In this document: piece after piece, positions 7,394 through 14,696 of the stretch | Position numbering within the stretch: position 1 is the first letter of the stretch | Layout: each line of letters starts with the position of its first letter | Assembly: GCA_036844945.1 (NCBI GenBank) | Contig: DAIUEV010000030.1 | Span: 1 to 30,128 of the forward strand | Source: Palsa-461 sp036844945 | Lineage (GTDB): Bacteria > Actinomycetota > Acidimicrobiia > Acidimicrobiales > RAAP-2 | DNA: 30,128 bases | Reading direction: 5' to 3' | Translations under genes and position numbers: made by a program | The notes under the pieces: generated by a model | Database searches by the model: none | What the model was told of the DNA's origin: nothing | Seen by the model: only the letters and a program-made list of their open reading frames with translations

Positions 7394-8311
7394 TCAGTAG
7401 CCGAGGCGGTCCAGGGCGTCGCGGCGCTGCTGCCAGCGGGGCTCGACCCGGACGAACAGCTCGAGGTAGGCGCCCGCCTCCAGCTGGGCCCGCACCGCGG
7501 TGCCGACCGCCTTCAGCACCGAGCCGCCCGTGCCGATGACGATCGCCTTCTGGGACTCCCGCTCGACCAGGATCTCGACCCGGATCCGGGGCCACTCCCA
7601 TTCGGTCACCACACAGGCGAGCGAGTGGGGCAGCTCCTCTCGGGCCCGGACGAGCAGCTGCTCGCGGACGAGCTCGGCCACCGCGACCGCCTCGGGGAGG
7701 TCGCTCACCGCGTCCGACGGGAAGTACGGCGGGCCCTCGGGGAGCGCGGCCAGCACCGCGTCGAGCAGGGGCGCCAGCCCCTCCTCGGTGCGGGCCGAGA
7801 CCGGGAAGTACTCGGCCCGCGCAGAGAGCGTTCCCGGCGCCACCGCCTCGACCTCTCTGCAGGCCTCGGCGAGGCGATCGAGGACGGCGGCCCGCCCGGT
7901 CCGGTCGATCTTGTTCACGGCCACCAGCAGCGTGCCGTCGTCGCCGTCCCGGGCGATCGCGCCGAGGGCGTCCCCGAGCACCCGGCGGTCGCCCGGCCCC
8001 ACCGGGGCGGTGGCGTCGAGGACCACGACCGCGACATCGACGTCGCGAAGTGAGGCGGCGGCGGTCTCGTTCAGCCGGCCGCCCAGCTCGTTGCGCGGCT
8101 TGTGCACCCCCGGCGTGTCGACGAAGACGGCCTGGTACCCGTCGCGGTGCAGGATGCCCCGCACGGAAAAGCGAGTCGTGTTGGGGCGCGACGAGGTGAT
8201 CGAGACCTTGGTGCCGATGATCGCGTTGAGCAGCGTGGACTTGCCGACGTTGGGCCGGCCGACGATGGCGACGAAACCGCTGCGCACGTCAGTCGGCGGG
8301 GGGTGCCGCAT
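7394..8311 (-). CDS. era: GTPase Era
   Basis: Ribosome-assembly GTPase that binds the 3' end of 16S rRNA through a C-terminal KH domain. G-motifs are intact: G1 GRPNVGKST (18-26), an effector-region Thr in SRPNTTR (41-47), G3 DTPGVHKPR (65-73), G4 NKID (133-136) and G5 VSAR near 168. The KH region follows (QKAIVIGTGG, with Thr where many Era proteins have Lys). Its 305 residues are typical. ATG 8311 overlaps the upstream gene by 23 nt. GTG 8287, 1 nt after that gene's stop, would remove eight poorly conserved residues and is equally possible. It ends the hrcA-to-era gene run on this strand, next to ybeY and the CBS/CorC gene as in many actinobacteria. Confidence 0.97.
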   Translation of the reverse strand: MRHPPPTDVRSGFVAIVGRPNVGKSTLLNAIIGTKVSITSSRPNTTRFSVRGILHRDGYQAVFVDTPGVHKPRNELGGRLNETAAASLRDVDVAVVVLDATAPVGPGDRRVLGDALGAIARDGDDGTLLVAVNKIDRTGRAAVLDRLAEACREVEAVAPGTLSARAEYFPVSARTEEGLAPLLDAVLAALPEGPPYFPSDAVSDLPEAVAVAELVREQLLVRAREELPHSLACVVTEWEWPRIRVEILVERESQKAIVIGTGGSVLKAVGTAVRAQLEAGAYLELFVRVEPRWQQRRDALDRLGY

Positions 8312-9602
8312 CGGCCCGGGACGGCCGCCCGGTCGGCTCGATGCGGACCCGCGCGATCCGGCGCCCCTGGACCCGCTCGGCCACCAGCCGGAACCCGTCC
8401 ACGTCGACCGACTCGCCCTCTCCGGGGACCCGGCCGGCCATGTCGAGGAAGAGCCCGCCGACGCTGTCCCAGCCGCCCTCGGGCAGCTCGGCGTCGAGCA
8501 GCTCGGCGGCGTCGTCGACCGGCATCCGCCCGGCCACGACGATCCCGCCGCCCTCGAGTCGCTCCACGAGCGGCTCCTCCACGTCGTACTCGTCGACGAT
8601 CTCGCCGACCAGCTCCTCGATCAGGTCCTCCAGCGTGACGAGCCCGACCGTCCCGCCGTACTCGTCGACGACGACGGCCAGGTGGAACTTGCGCTCCTGC
8701 ATCTCGCGCAGCATCGAGGCCACGCGCTTGGTCTCGGGGACGAAGTGGGCCGGCCGGACGTGCTCGCCGAGCGGCTCGGGACCCTTCCCGTTGTGCTCGG
8801 CCCGCATGAGGTCCTTCGCGTACGCGATGCCGACGACGTCGTCGATGTTCTCCCGGTACACCGGCAGCCGGCTGTACCCGGCCACGAGGGCGGCCCGGAG
8901 CGCCGCCGACACACTCTCCTCGGCCTCGGCGGTGACCATGTCGGGCCGCGGCACCATCACCTCGCGCACCACCGTGTCGCCGAAGTCGATGATCGAGTGG
9001 ATGAAGGCGCGTTCCTCGGTCTCGATGACGTCCTCGGCGTGGGCCACGTCGGCCATCGCCAGCAGCTCGGACTCGGTCACGTTCCCCGCCGAGGACTCCT
9101 CGCTCACCCCCCGGCCGATGATCACGTTGGCCAGCCCGATGAGGACCTTGGAGGCCGCCCGGACCGGGGGGAAACGGACCAGGGCGGCGACCAGCGGGGC
9201 GCTGAACAGGGCGGCCGACTCGGGGTTGTGCACGGCCCAGTTCTTCGGGACCGCCTCGAAGACCACGAAGATGACCACGACCTCGAACACCGTCCCGATC
9301 ACGACACCGATCGGGCCGAACCACTGCTCGGCCAGGACCCCGACGAGGGTGGCCGACACCAGCTGGCACACGAGGACGAGGAGCAGGATCGGGTTCAAGA
9401 ACCGCTCGGGGTGCTCGACGAGCCGGGCGAGCGGCCGCGCCCCCCGGCGGTGCTGGTCCGACAGCGCCCGCGCCTTCACCCGGCTGGTCCGGACCAGGCT
9501 GGTCTCGGCCAGGGCGAGGACGCCCGAGCCGACCAGCAGGACCACGATGACGGCGAGCAGCGCCGCGTCCACCGGGCGCCACCCGGTGGCGGCGACGATC
9601 AC
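8289..9602 (-). CDS. Hemolysin-like DUF21/CBS/CorC-type membrane protein
   Basis: CNNM/CorC-type protein associated with magnesium or cobalt homeostasis. The 437 residues show an N-terminal DUF21 membrane domain with hydrophobic segments at about 11-32, 70-90 and 95-125, and a PKN motif. A tandem CBS region follows (about 190-320: VMVPRPDMVTAEAEES, then VVDEYGGTVGLVTLEDLIEELVGEI in two parts). A C-terminal CorC/HlyC FAD-like domain (GRMPVDDAAELLDAELPEGGW) comes last. The GTG start at 9602 overlaps the ybeY stop as GTGA, although the open frame runs further upstream. The ybeY-CBS-era order is common in bacteria. Substrate specificity is not visible. Confidence 0.93.
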   Translation of the reverse strand: MIVAATGWRPVDAALLAVIVVLLVGSGVLALAETSLVRTSRVKARALSDQHRRGARPLARLVEHPERFLNPILLLVLVCQLVSATLVGVLAEQWFGPIGVVIGTVFEVVVIFVVFEAVPKNWAVHNPESAALFSAPLVAALVRFPPVRAASKVLIGLANVIIGRGVSEESSAGNVTESELLAMADVAHAEDVIETEERAFIHSIIDFGDTVVREVMVPRPDMVTAEAEESVSAALRAALVAGYSRLPVYRENIDDVVGIAYAKDLMRAEHNGKGPEPLGEHVRPAHFVPETKRVASMLREMQERKFHLAVVVDEYGGTVGLVTLEDLIEELVGEIVDEYDVEEPLVERLEGGGIVVAGRMPVDDAAELLDAELPEGGWDSVGGLFLDMAGRVPGEGESVDVDGFRLVAERVQGRRIARVRIEPTGRPSRADAAPPAD

Positions 9603-10102
9603 CCGGGGTCCCGGTGGAACCGGGTGAGGAGCTGTTGCTCGAGCGCCTCCATGGCCTCGGCCTCGGCCTCGGCCTGGTGGTCCATGCCGAGCAGGTGGAG
9701 TAGGCCGTGGACGACCAGGAGCGCGATCTCGTCGTCGTAGTCGACGGCCCGCTCGCGGGCGTTGCGCTCGGCGACGGCCGGGCAGACCACCACGTCGCCG
9801 AGGAGGAGCGGCGGCTCGTCGTCGAGGTCGGTCCCCGGCCCGGTGCCGCCCATGTCCGGGAAGCGGCCCGCCGGCACCGGGTCGTCCTCGACCGGGAAGG
9901 CCAGGACGTCGGTGGGGCCCTCGTGGGCCAAGAACCGCTCGTTCAGCGCCGCGATCGCGGCCTCGTCGACGAAGAGGAGCGACACCTCGGCCTCGCCGGT
10001 GACCCCGCGGGACTCGAGCACGGAGCGGGCGAGCCGGCCCCACCGGGTGAGGTCGACCGGCGCGGCCGACTGCTCGTCGGCGCAGAAGACGTCAACGGGC
10101 AT
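9599..10102 (-). CDS. ybeY: Endoribonuclease YbeY
   Basis: Zinc metallo-endoribonuclease needed for 16S rRNA 3'-end maturation and ribosome quality control. The 167-residue protein carries the signature HGLLHLLGMDH at 132-142, where His132, His136 and His142 bind zinc. NERFLAHEGPTDVLAFP (54-70) is also a strong family match. ATG 10102 is used because homology starts there, and it overlaps the phoH stop by 11 nt. An acidic loop (about 72-98) separates the TDVLAFP strand from the LGD strand. It lies between phoH and the CBS/CorC gene, the normal neighbourhood. Confidence 0.96.
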   Translation of the reverse strand: MPVDVFCADEQSAAPVDLTRWGRLARSVLESRGVTGEAEVSLLFVDEAAIAALNERFLAHEGPTDVLAFPVEDDPVPAGRFPDMGGTGPGTDLDDEPPLLLGDVVVCPAVAERNARERAVDYDDEIALLVVHGLLHLLGMDHQAEAEAEAMEALEQQLLTRFHRDPG

Positions 10103-11114
10103 CGCCGCGGGGGCCGGAGTGCTCGGCGTGCTCGTAGGCGTCGATGATGTCGGCCACGATCTTGTGCCGCACCACGTCGCCCCGCGTGAGGTGCACGAAG
10201 GCGACGCTCTCGACGCCACCGAGGACGTCCTCCAAACCCACCAGCCCCGAGCGCCCACCCGGCACGTCGATCTGGGTCACGTCGCCGGTGACCACGCACC
10301 TCGAGCCGAAGCCGATCCGGGTGAGGAACATCTTCATCTGCTCGGGGGTCGTGTTCTGCGCCTCGTCGAGGATGATGAACGACGAGTTGAGGGTGCGGCC
10401 GCGCATGAAGGCGAGCGGGGCCACCTCGACGGTCCCCCGATCGAGCAGCCGCTGAGCGCCCTCGGGGTCGAGCAGGTCGTAGAGGGCGTCATACAGCGGC
10501 CGCAGGTACGGGTCGACCTTGGCCATGAGGTCGCCCGGCAGGAAGCCGAGCCGCTCGCCGGCCTCGACCGCCGGGCGGGTGAGGATGATCCGCTTCACCT
10601 GCCGGGACTGCAGGGCCTGCACCGCCAGCGCCACCGCGAGATACGACTTCCCGGTCCCGGCCGGGCCGATCCCGACGGTGACGACGTTGGCCGCGATCGC
10701 GTCGGTGTAGCGCTTCTGGCCGGCCGAGCGGGGGCGGATCGTCCGTCCCTTCGCCGAGCGCAGCACCTCCGCGTTCAGGACCTCCGATGGCGACAGGTCC
10801 TCGCGGACCATGTCGATGGTGCGGGCCACCTTGGCGGGGTCGAGGCCCTGGCCCGACTGGAGCACCCGGACCAGCTCGTCGAACAGCCGCACCACCTGCG
10901 TCGCGTCGGGGCCCTCCGCGCCGATGCGGTTGCCCTGCACGGTGATGGCGGTGTTGGGGAAGCCGGCCTCGATCACCCTCAGGAGCTCGTCCTGGCTGCC
11001 GAGCAGCCCCGGCATCAGGTGGTTGTGGGTGACGAGGAGCTCGGCCCGGGTGTCGGGGGCCTCCTCTCGGGCGTCCTCGAGCTCCTCGCTCGAGGCGCGG
11101 CCGGCCGGGCTCAC
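10092..11114 (-). CDS. phoH: PhoH-like ATPase
   Basis: PhoH/YbeZ-family P-loop ATPase, a YbeY partner implicated in RNA metabolism and often predicted as an RNA helicase or nuclease cofactor. The 340 residues include Walker A GPAGTGKS (150-157), LTRPAVEAGERLGFLPGD (178-195), Walker B IILDEAQN (247-254) and TGDVTQID. An N-terminal region of about 130 residues holds the KH-like part typical of YbeZ. The GTG start at 11114 overlaps the HIT stop (GTGA). The first ~25 residues are acidic and variable. Confidence 0.95.
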   Translation of the reverse strand: MSPAGRASSEELEDAREEAPDTRAELLVTHNHLMPGLLGSQDELLRVIEAGFPNTAITVQGNRIGAEGPDATQVVRLFDELVRVLQSGQGLDPAKVARTIDMVREDLSPSEVLNAEVLRSAKGRTIRPRSAGQKRYTDAIAANVVTVGIGPAGTGKSYLAVALAVQALQSRQVKRIILTRPAVEAGERLGFLPGDLMAKVDPYLRPLYDALYDLLDPEGAQRLLDRGTVEVAPLAFMRGRTLNSSFIILDEAQNTTPEQMKMFLTRIGFGSRCVVTGDVTQIDVPGGRSGLVGLEDVLGGVESVAFVHLTRGDVVRHKIVADIIDAYEHAEHSGPRGDAR

Positions 11115-11461
11115 CCGGGCGGCCAGGTCATCGGCCGGCCACCGATCACGTGCAGGTGGAGGTGCGCCACCGAGTTGGCGCTGTCCCGGCCCACGTTGAA
11201 CACGAGCCGGTAGCCGCGCTCCTCGCCGCCGATCCCCTCGGCGTCGGCGACCTCGCGCGCCGCCACCACCATGGCCGCGAGGTCCTCGGCGTGCTCCGGA
11301 CCGACCGCCGAGGCATTGGTCACGTGCGCACGCGGCACGACCAGCACGTGGACCGGCGCGGCCGGGGCGATGTCCCTGAACGCGACCGTGCGCTCGGTCT
11401 CGTGCACGATCTCGGCCGGGACCGTGCGGCTCACGATCGCGCAGAACAGGCAGTCATCCAT
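11111..11461 (-). CDS. HIT family protein (histidine triad hydrolase)
   Basis: HINT-type nucleotide hydrolase or transferase that probably acts on adenosine 5'-phosphoramidates or AMP-lysine. The 116 residues contain the histidine triad HLHLHVIGG (His100, 102, 104, with a fourth His further upstream) and an N-terminal CLFC motif (4-7) of zinc-binding HINT proteins. ATG 11461 overlaps the end of the upstream HTH gene by 8 nt, and the stop is coupled to phoH. A longer open frame upstream belongs to no homology and is ignored. Confidence 0.95.
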   Translation of the reverse strand: MDDCLFCAIVSRTVPAEIVHETERTVAFRDIAPAAPVHVLVVPRAHVTNASAVGPEHAEDLAAMVVAAREVADAEGIGGEERGYRLVFNVGRDSANSVAHLHLHVIGGRPMTWPPG

Positions 11462-11687
11462 CCTCGCCGGCCCCCTTGCGCGCCGGGTACAGGTGCTCCA
11501 GGGTCCCGGGCTCGATGCGCCGGGACTCGATGAACGCGTCGACGTCCTCATCGGTGAGCCGGATGACCCGGCCGAACCGGTAGGCGCGCAACGCGCCCTC
11601 GTCGATGAACCGGTAGAGGCTGCGGAGCGTCACCCCGAGCCGGGCCGAGGCCTCCTTCGTGCTCAGCCAGCGGACGCCGTCGGGCAT
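11454..11687 (-). CDS. Small excisionase/BldC-like helix-turn-helix DNA-binding protein
   Basis: A 77-residue protein consisting almost wholly of a MerR/excisionase-type winged helix: LSTKEASARLGVTLRSLYRF (8-27) is the helix-turn-helix, followed by a wing (AYRFGRVIRLTDEDVDAFI). The C-terminal tail RIEPGTLEHLYPARKG is basic and looks conserved rather than random. There is no recombinase or phage gene nearby, so a transcriptional role like that of BldC is more likely than excision. ATG 11687 follows a 52-nt gap after rsmE that holds a TAGGCT hexamer, and the end overlaps the HIT gene. It sits inside a housekeeping run, so it may control that run or simply ride with it. Confidence 0.85.
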   Translation of the reverse strand: MPDGVRWLSTKEASARLGVTLRSLYRFIDEGALRAYRFGRVIRLTDEDVDAFIESRRIEPGTLEHLYPARKGAGEDG

Positions 11688-11712
11688 CAGGACCGGTCTT
11701 CCATGTCCGGCC

Positions 11713-11718
11713 AGCCTA
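11713..11718 (-). promoter_or_regulatory. Candidate internal promoter (-10) for the HTH-to-era segment
   Basis: TAGGCT on the minus strand lies in the only sizeable gap (52 nt) of the hrcA-era run. The predicted start would be about 19 nt before ATG 11687. No -35 is evident, and rsmE read-through is equally possible. Confidence 0.3.
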
Positions 11719-11739
11719 CGAGACGGCGCCGCCCCGCCA

Positions 11740-12459
11740 TCACCCTTGCCACCCGGCCGCCGGCCCGACGAGGGACGACCGAAGGGCGGTGAGCAGGGCC
11801 CCGGCGGTGACCGCGGCCGTCTCGGCCCGGAGGGTGGCGTCGCCCAGCCGGACCGTGGCGAGCCCGAGCGCGCGCTCCTCGTCGCTCCAACCACCCTCGG
11901 GGCCGACCGCCACGGCCGGGTGTCGGAGCGACGGCGGCTCCCCGTCGGGGTCGGCCAGCACGAGCGACCCCGCGGCCGCCAGCTCGGCGAGGGTGGTGGG
12001 TGCGGCGACCTCGGGCAGCCAGGCGCGCCGGGACTGGGCCGCGGCTTCCCGGGCCACCCGGGCGAGCCGCTCGGCCGCCCGCCCGGCCCGGGCCCCGTGC
12101 CAGCGGACCACCGAGCGGTCGGCGGTGATCGGCACGATCCGGTCCACTCCGAGCTCGGTCAGCTTCTGGACGACCCACTCGGGACGGTCCCCCTTGGCCG
12201 GCGCGAACGCGACCGTGATCGCCGGGGCCGGCCGGGCGGTCCGCACCGGCGGGCCCTCGGGCTCGAGCAACGGGTCGGATCCGGTGTAGCGGCACACCGT
12301 GTAGGCGCCCGCCCCGTCGGCCGCGACGACGCGCTCGCCGGGGGCGAGCCGCAGCACCCTGGCGAGGTGGTGGCGATCCTCGTCGGTGACCTCGGGAGCG
12401 GCCGGGTCGGCCACGAAGATCTGCGCGGCTGCCCGGGGCGGCGCGCTGGGGCCGCTCAG
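11740..12459 (-). CDS. rsmE: 16S rRNA (uracil1498-N3)-methyltransferase RsmE, probable CTG start
   Basis: SPOUT-family methyltransferase that makes m3U1498 in 16S rRNA. Conserved parts: an N-terminal PUA-like strand IFVADP (14-19), KLTELGVDRIVPI (99-111), EAAAQSRR (138-145), GPEGGWSDEE (186-195) and the knot motif LRAETA (210-215). No ATG, GTG or TTG lies in frame before the first conserved strand. The only candidates are CTG 12459, which overlaps the dnaJ stop as CTGA, and GTG 12414, which would cut into that strand. CTG is chosen because it copies the NTGA coupling used throughout this window and gives a normal length of 239 residues. The family call is secure; the start is inferred. Confidence 0.9.
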   Translation of the reverse strand: MSGPSAPPRAAAQIFVADPAAPEVTDEDRHHLARVLRLAPGERVVAADGAGAYTVCRYTGSDPLLEPEGPPVRTARPAPAITVAFAPAKGDRPEWVVQKLTELGVDRIVPITADRSVVRWHGARAGRAAERLARVAREAAAQSRRAWLPEVAAPTTLAELAAAGSLVLADPDGEPPSLRHPAVAVGPEGGWSDEERALGLATVRLGDATLRAETAAVTAGALLTALRSSLVGPAAGWQG

Positions 12460-13586
12460 CCGAAGACCGACCGGATCCGGGAGAGGACGCCGTCGCCCCC
12501 CGCGTCGGCGGCGATCTCCTCGCCCCGCTCGGCGGCCAGCTGCACGAGCAGCTCCTCCTGCCGGGCGGTGAGGTCGGTGGGCGTGTCGACCACGACGTGG
12601 ACGAAGAGGTCCCCGCGCCCGCGTCCCCGCAGGTGGGGCACCCCGGCGTGGCGCAGCCGGACGACATGGCCGCTCTGGGTCCCCCGCTCGATGGTGATGT
12701 CGGCCGGGTCCTCCATGGTGTCGACCGAGATCTTGGTACCGAGGGCGGCCTGCGCGATCGAGACGTGGGCGGAGGTGTGGACGTCGTCGCCCATGCGCTG
12801 GAAGCGGTCGTCCGGCTCGACCTCGAGCTGGACGAAGAGCGAGCCGTTGCGGCCACCGCGTGGGCCGGCCGGTCCGCGGTCCGCGAGGCGCAACGTCGAG
12901 CCGTCCTCGACGCCGGCCGGCACCTCGACGGTGAAGGTCCGCTGGTCCATCCGCCGGCCCTCCCCGCCGCACCCCTCGCACGGCGTCGGGGTGAGCTGGC
13001 CGAGGCCCTGGCACCGACCGCAGGCGACCGAGGTGACCACCTGGCCGAGCAGCGACTGGCGGATCCGCCGGGTCTCGCCCGCCCCCTGGCAGTCCGGGCA
13101 GGTGACCGGCTGGGTCCCCGGCTTGGCCCCCGAGCCCCCGCAGACCTCACAGGTGACCGGGAGGCGGACCGAGATCTCCTTGTCGGCACCGAACGCGGCC
13201 TCGACGAAGCTGAGCCGCAGGCCGATCTCGGCGTCGGAGCCGGGCATCGGCCCGCGTCGCCCGCCCCTCGATCCCATCGAACCGAAGAACGCCTCGAAGA
13301 TGTCGCTCAGCCCGGCCTCGAAGTCGAAGGTCATCCCACCGGGTCCCTGGCCGAACACCCCCTCGGGCCCGAAGCGGTCGTAGCGGGCCCGGCGCTCCGG
13401 GTCGCGCAGCACCTCGTAGGCGAGGCTCACCTCCTTGAAGCGCGCCTCGGCCTCCTGGTCCCCGCCGTTCGCGTCGGGGTGCAGCTCCCTCGCCTTCTGG
13501 CGGTAGGCCCGTTTGATCTCCTCGTCGGTGGCGTCACGGCCGACGCCGAGCAGGGCGTAGAGGTCGAGCCCGTCAGTGGCCGCCAC
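12456..13586 (-). CDS. dnaJ: Chaperone DnaJ
   Basis: Hsp40 co-chaperone that stimulates DnaK. The 376 residues show a J domain with HPD at 36-38 and a short Gly/Phe-rich region (about 72-115). Four CxxCxGxG zinc repeats follow at C146/149, C163/166, C189/192 and C203/206, then the C-terminal substrate-binding beta domains. The GTG start at 13586 overlaps the hrcA stop by 14 nt. Co-transcription with hrcA behind a CIRCE-like site implies heat-shock control by HrcA. This is probably the DnaJ2-type copy associated with hrcA; dnaK and grpE are not in the window. Confidence 0.97.
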   Translation of the reverse strand: MAATDGLDLYALLGVGRDATDEEIKRAYRQKARELHPDANGGDQEAEARFKEVSLAYEVLRDPERRARYDRFGPEGVFGQGPGGMTFDFEAGLSDIFEAFFGSMGSRGGRRGPMPGSDAEIGLRLSFVEAAFGADKEISVRLPVTCEVCGGSGAKPGTQPVTCPDCQGAGETRRIRQSLLGQVVTSVACGRCQGLGQLTPTPCEGCGGEGRRMDQRTFTVEVPAGVEDGSTLRLADRGPAGPRGGRNGSLFVQLEVEPDDRFQRMGDDVHTSAHVSIAQAALGTKISVDTMEDPADITIERGTQSGHVVRLRHAGVPHLRGRGRGDLFVHVVVDTPTDLTARQEELLVQLAAERGEEIAADAGGDGVLSRIRSVFG

Positions 13587-14664
13587 GGGGGGCCTTCCGA
13601 TCGCGCTCGCGCGGGTGGCCCCAGGCGTCGTTCATCCGGTCGCTGAGCTCGTGGCTCACGAGATGGGCGGCGGCCAGCGCCTGGGGGTAGTTCATCCGGG
13701 TCGGGCCGAGGAGGCCGACCGCGCCGGTCTCGTTGTCACCGACCGAGACGGGGGCGACCACCACGGCGCAGGAGGCGAGCGGCTCGTAGCCGTGCTCGGT
13801 CCCGATGGCCACCGACAGCCCGCGGTCGAGCACGTCGCGCAGCAGGGTCACGACAACCAGCTGCTTCTCGAGGATCCCGAGCACCGATCGCACCGTCTCG
13901 ACGGCGTCGAACGCCTCCGCCAGGCGGGACGGCCCGCCCAGGTAGACGTGGTTGTCGGACTCGGCGGCCGCGATCTCGGCGAGCGCCACCGACACGGCGT
14001 CGGACAAGGCGCCGGTGCCGCCGACGACCCCGGCGGCCGCACCGAGGTCGCTCCCGACGCACTGGCGATGCAGCAGCGCGCTCAGACCGGTCAGCTCCTC
14101 TTCGGTGGTCTCCTCGGCCAGCTCGAGCGTGCGCTTCTCGACGGCACCGTCGGACATGACCACCACGAGCAGGGCCAGCCGGGGCGCGAGGGAGACGAGC
14201 TGGACCGAGCGCACCGTCGCCGAGGTGTGCGACGGGCTGACCACCACTGCCGCGTACGGGGTCAGCTGGGAGAGCAGCGTCGAGGCCAGCTCGAGCATGT
14301 CCTCCATCTCGCCGTGCACCTGGTCGAAGAAACGCCGGACCCGCTGGCGCTGCGGGGTGCCGAGGACGCCGGCCGGGGCCAGGTGGTCGACGAAGAAGCG
14401 GTAGCCCTTGTCGGTCGGGATCCGGCCGGCGCTCGTGTGCGGCTGGACCAGGTACCCCTCGCGCTCGAGGGCGACCATGTCGGAGCGGACCGTGGCCGAG
14501 GAGACCTGCACGCCCGGCGCGCTCGCTACGAACGCCGATCCCACCGGGGAGGCGGTGCCGATGTACTCGCTCACCACCGCCTCCAAGATGGCGGCCCGGC
14601 GGGCGCCGAGCTCCTCGGCGAGGGCGGGATCGGGAGCCTTGGGCATGGGTGGACGTGGGGACAT
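13573..14664 (-). CDS. hrcA: Heat-inducible transcription repressor HrcA
   Basis: Winged-helix repressor that binds CIRCE operators of chaperone genes and is refolded by GroEL. The 363 residues begin with the DNA-binding domain: ARRAAILEAVVSEYIGTASP (21-40), then SSATVRSDMVALEREGYLVQ (55-74) and TSAGRIPTDKGYRFFVD (77-93). GAF-like and dimerisation regions follow, with GLLGPTRMNYPQ near the C-terminus. ATG 14664 is preferred, because an in-frame GTG at 14676 would lie inside the operator and upstream of the predicted transcript start. A CIRCE-like element at 14670-14696 directly precedes it, so autoregulation of hrcA-dnaJ is expected. Confidence 0.96.
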   Translation of the reverse strand: MSPRPPMPKAPDPALAEELGARRAAILEAVVSEYIGTASPVGSAFVASAPGVQVSSATVRSDMVALEREGYLVQPHTSAGRIPTDKGYRFFVDHLAPAGVLGTPQRQRVRRFFDQVHGEMEDMLELASTLLSQLTPYAAVVVSPSHTSATVRSVQLVSLAPRLALLVVVMSDGAVEKRTLELAEETTEEELTGLSALLHRQCVGSDLGAAAGVVGGTGALSDAVSVALAEIAAAESDNHVYLGGPSRLAEAFDAVETVRSVLGILEKQLVVVTLLRDVLDRGLSVAIGTEHGYEPLASCAVVVAPVSVGDNETGAVGLLGPTRMNYPQALAAAHLVSHELSDRMNDAWGHPRERDRKAPRGGH

Positions 14665-14669
14665 CGGAG

Positions 14670-14696
14670 CTGGCACTTGAGTCTACCGACTGCCAG
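14670..14696 (-). promoter_or_regulatory. CIRCE-like HrcA operator overlapping the hrcA promoter
   Basis: On the minus strand, CTGGCAGTC, a 9-nt spacer, then AAGTGCCAG: 9-bp arms matching at 7 of 9 positions with the exact CIRCE geometry (TTAGCACTC-N9-GAGTGCTAA). The spacer contains TAGACT (14685-14680), a plausible -10, so bound HrcA would cover the promoter. The element also contains the stop codon of the upstream glycosyltransferase gene. Confidence 0.7.

Noticed and set aside
11454..11687. Excisionase of an integrated element
   Set aside because: No integrase, att repeats or phage genes are nearby; the gene overlaps a housekeeping gene.
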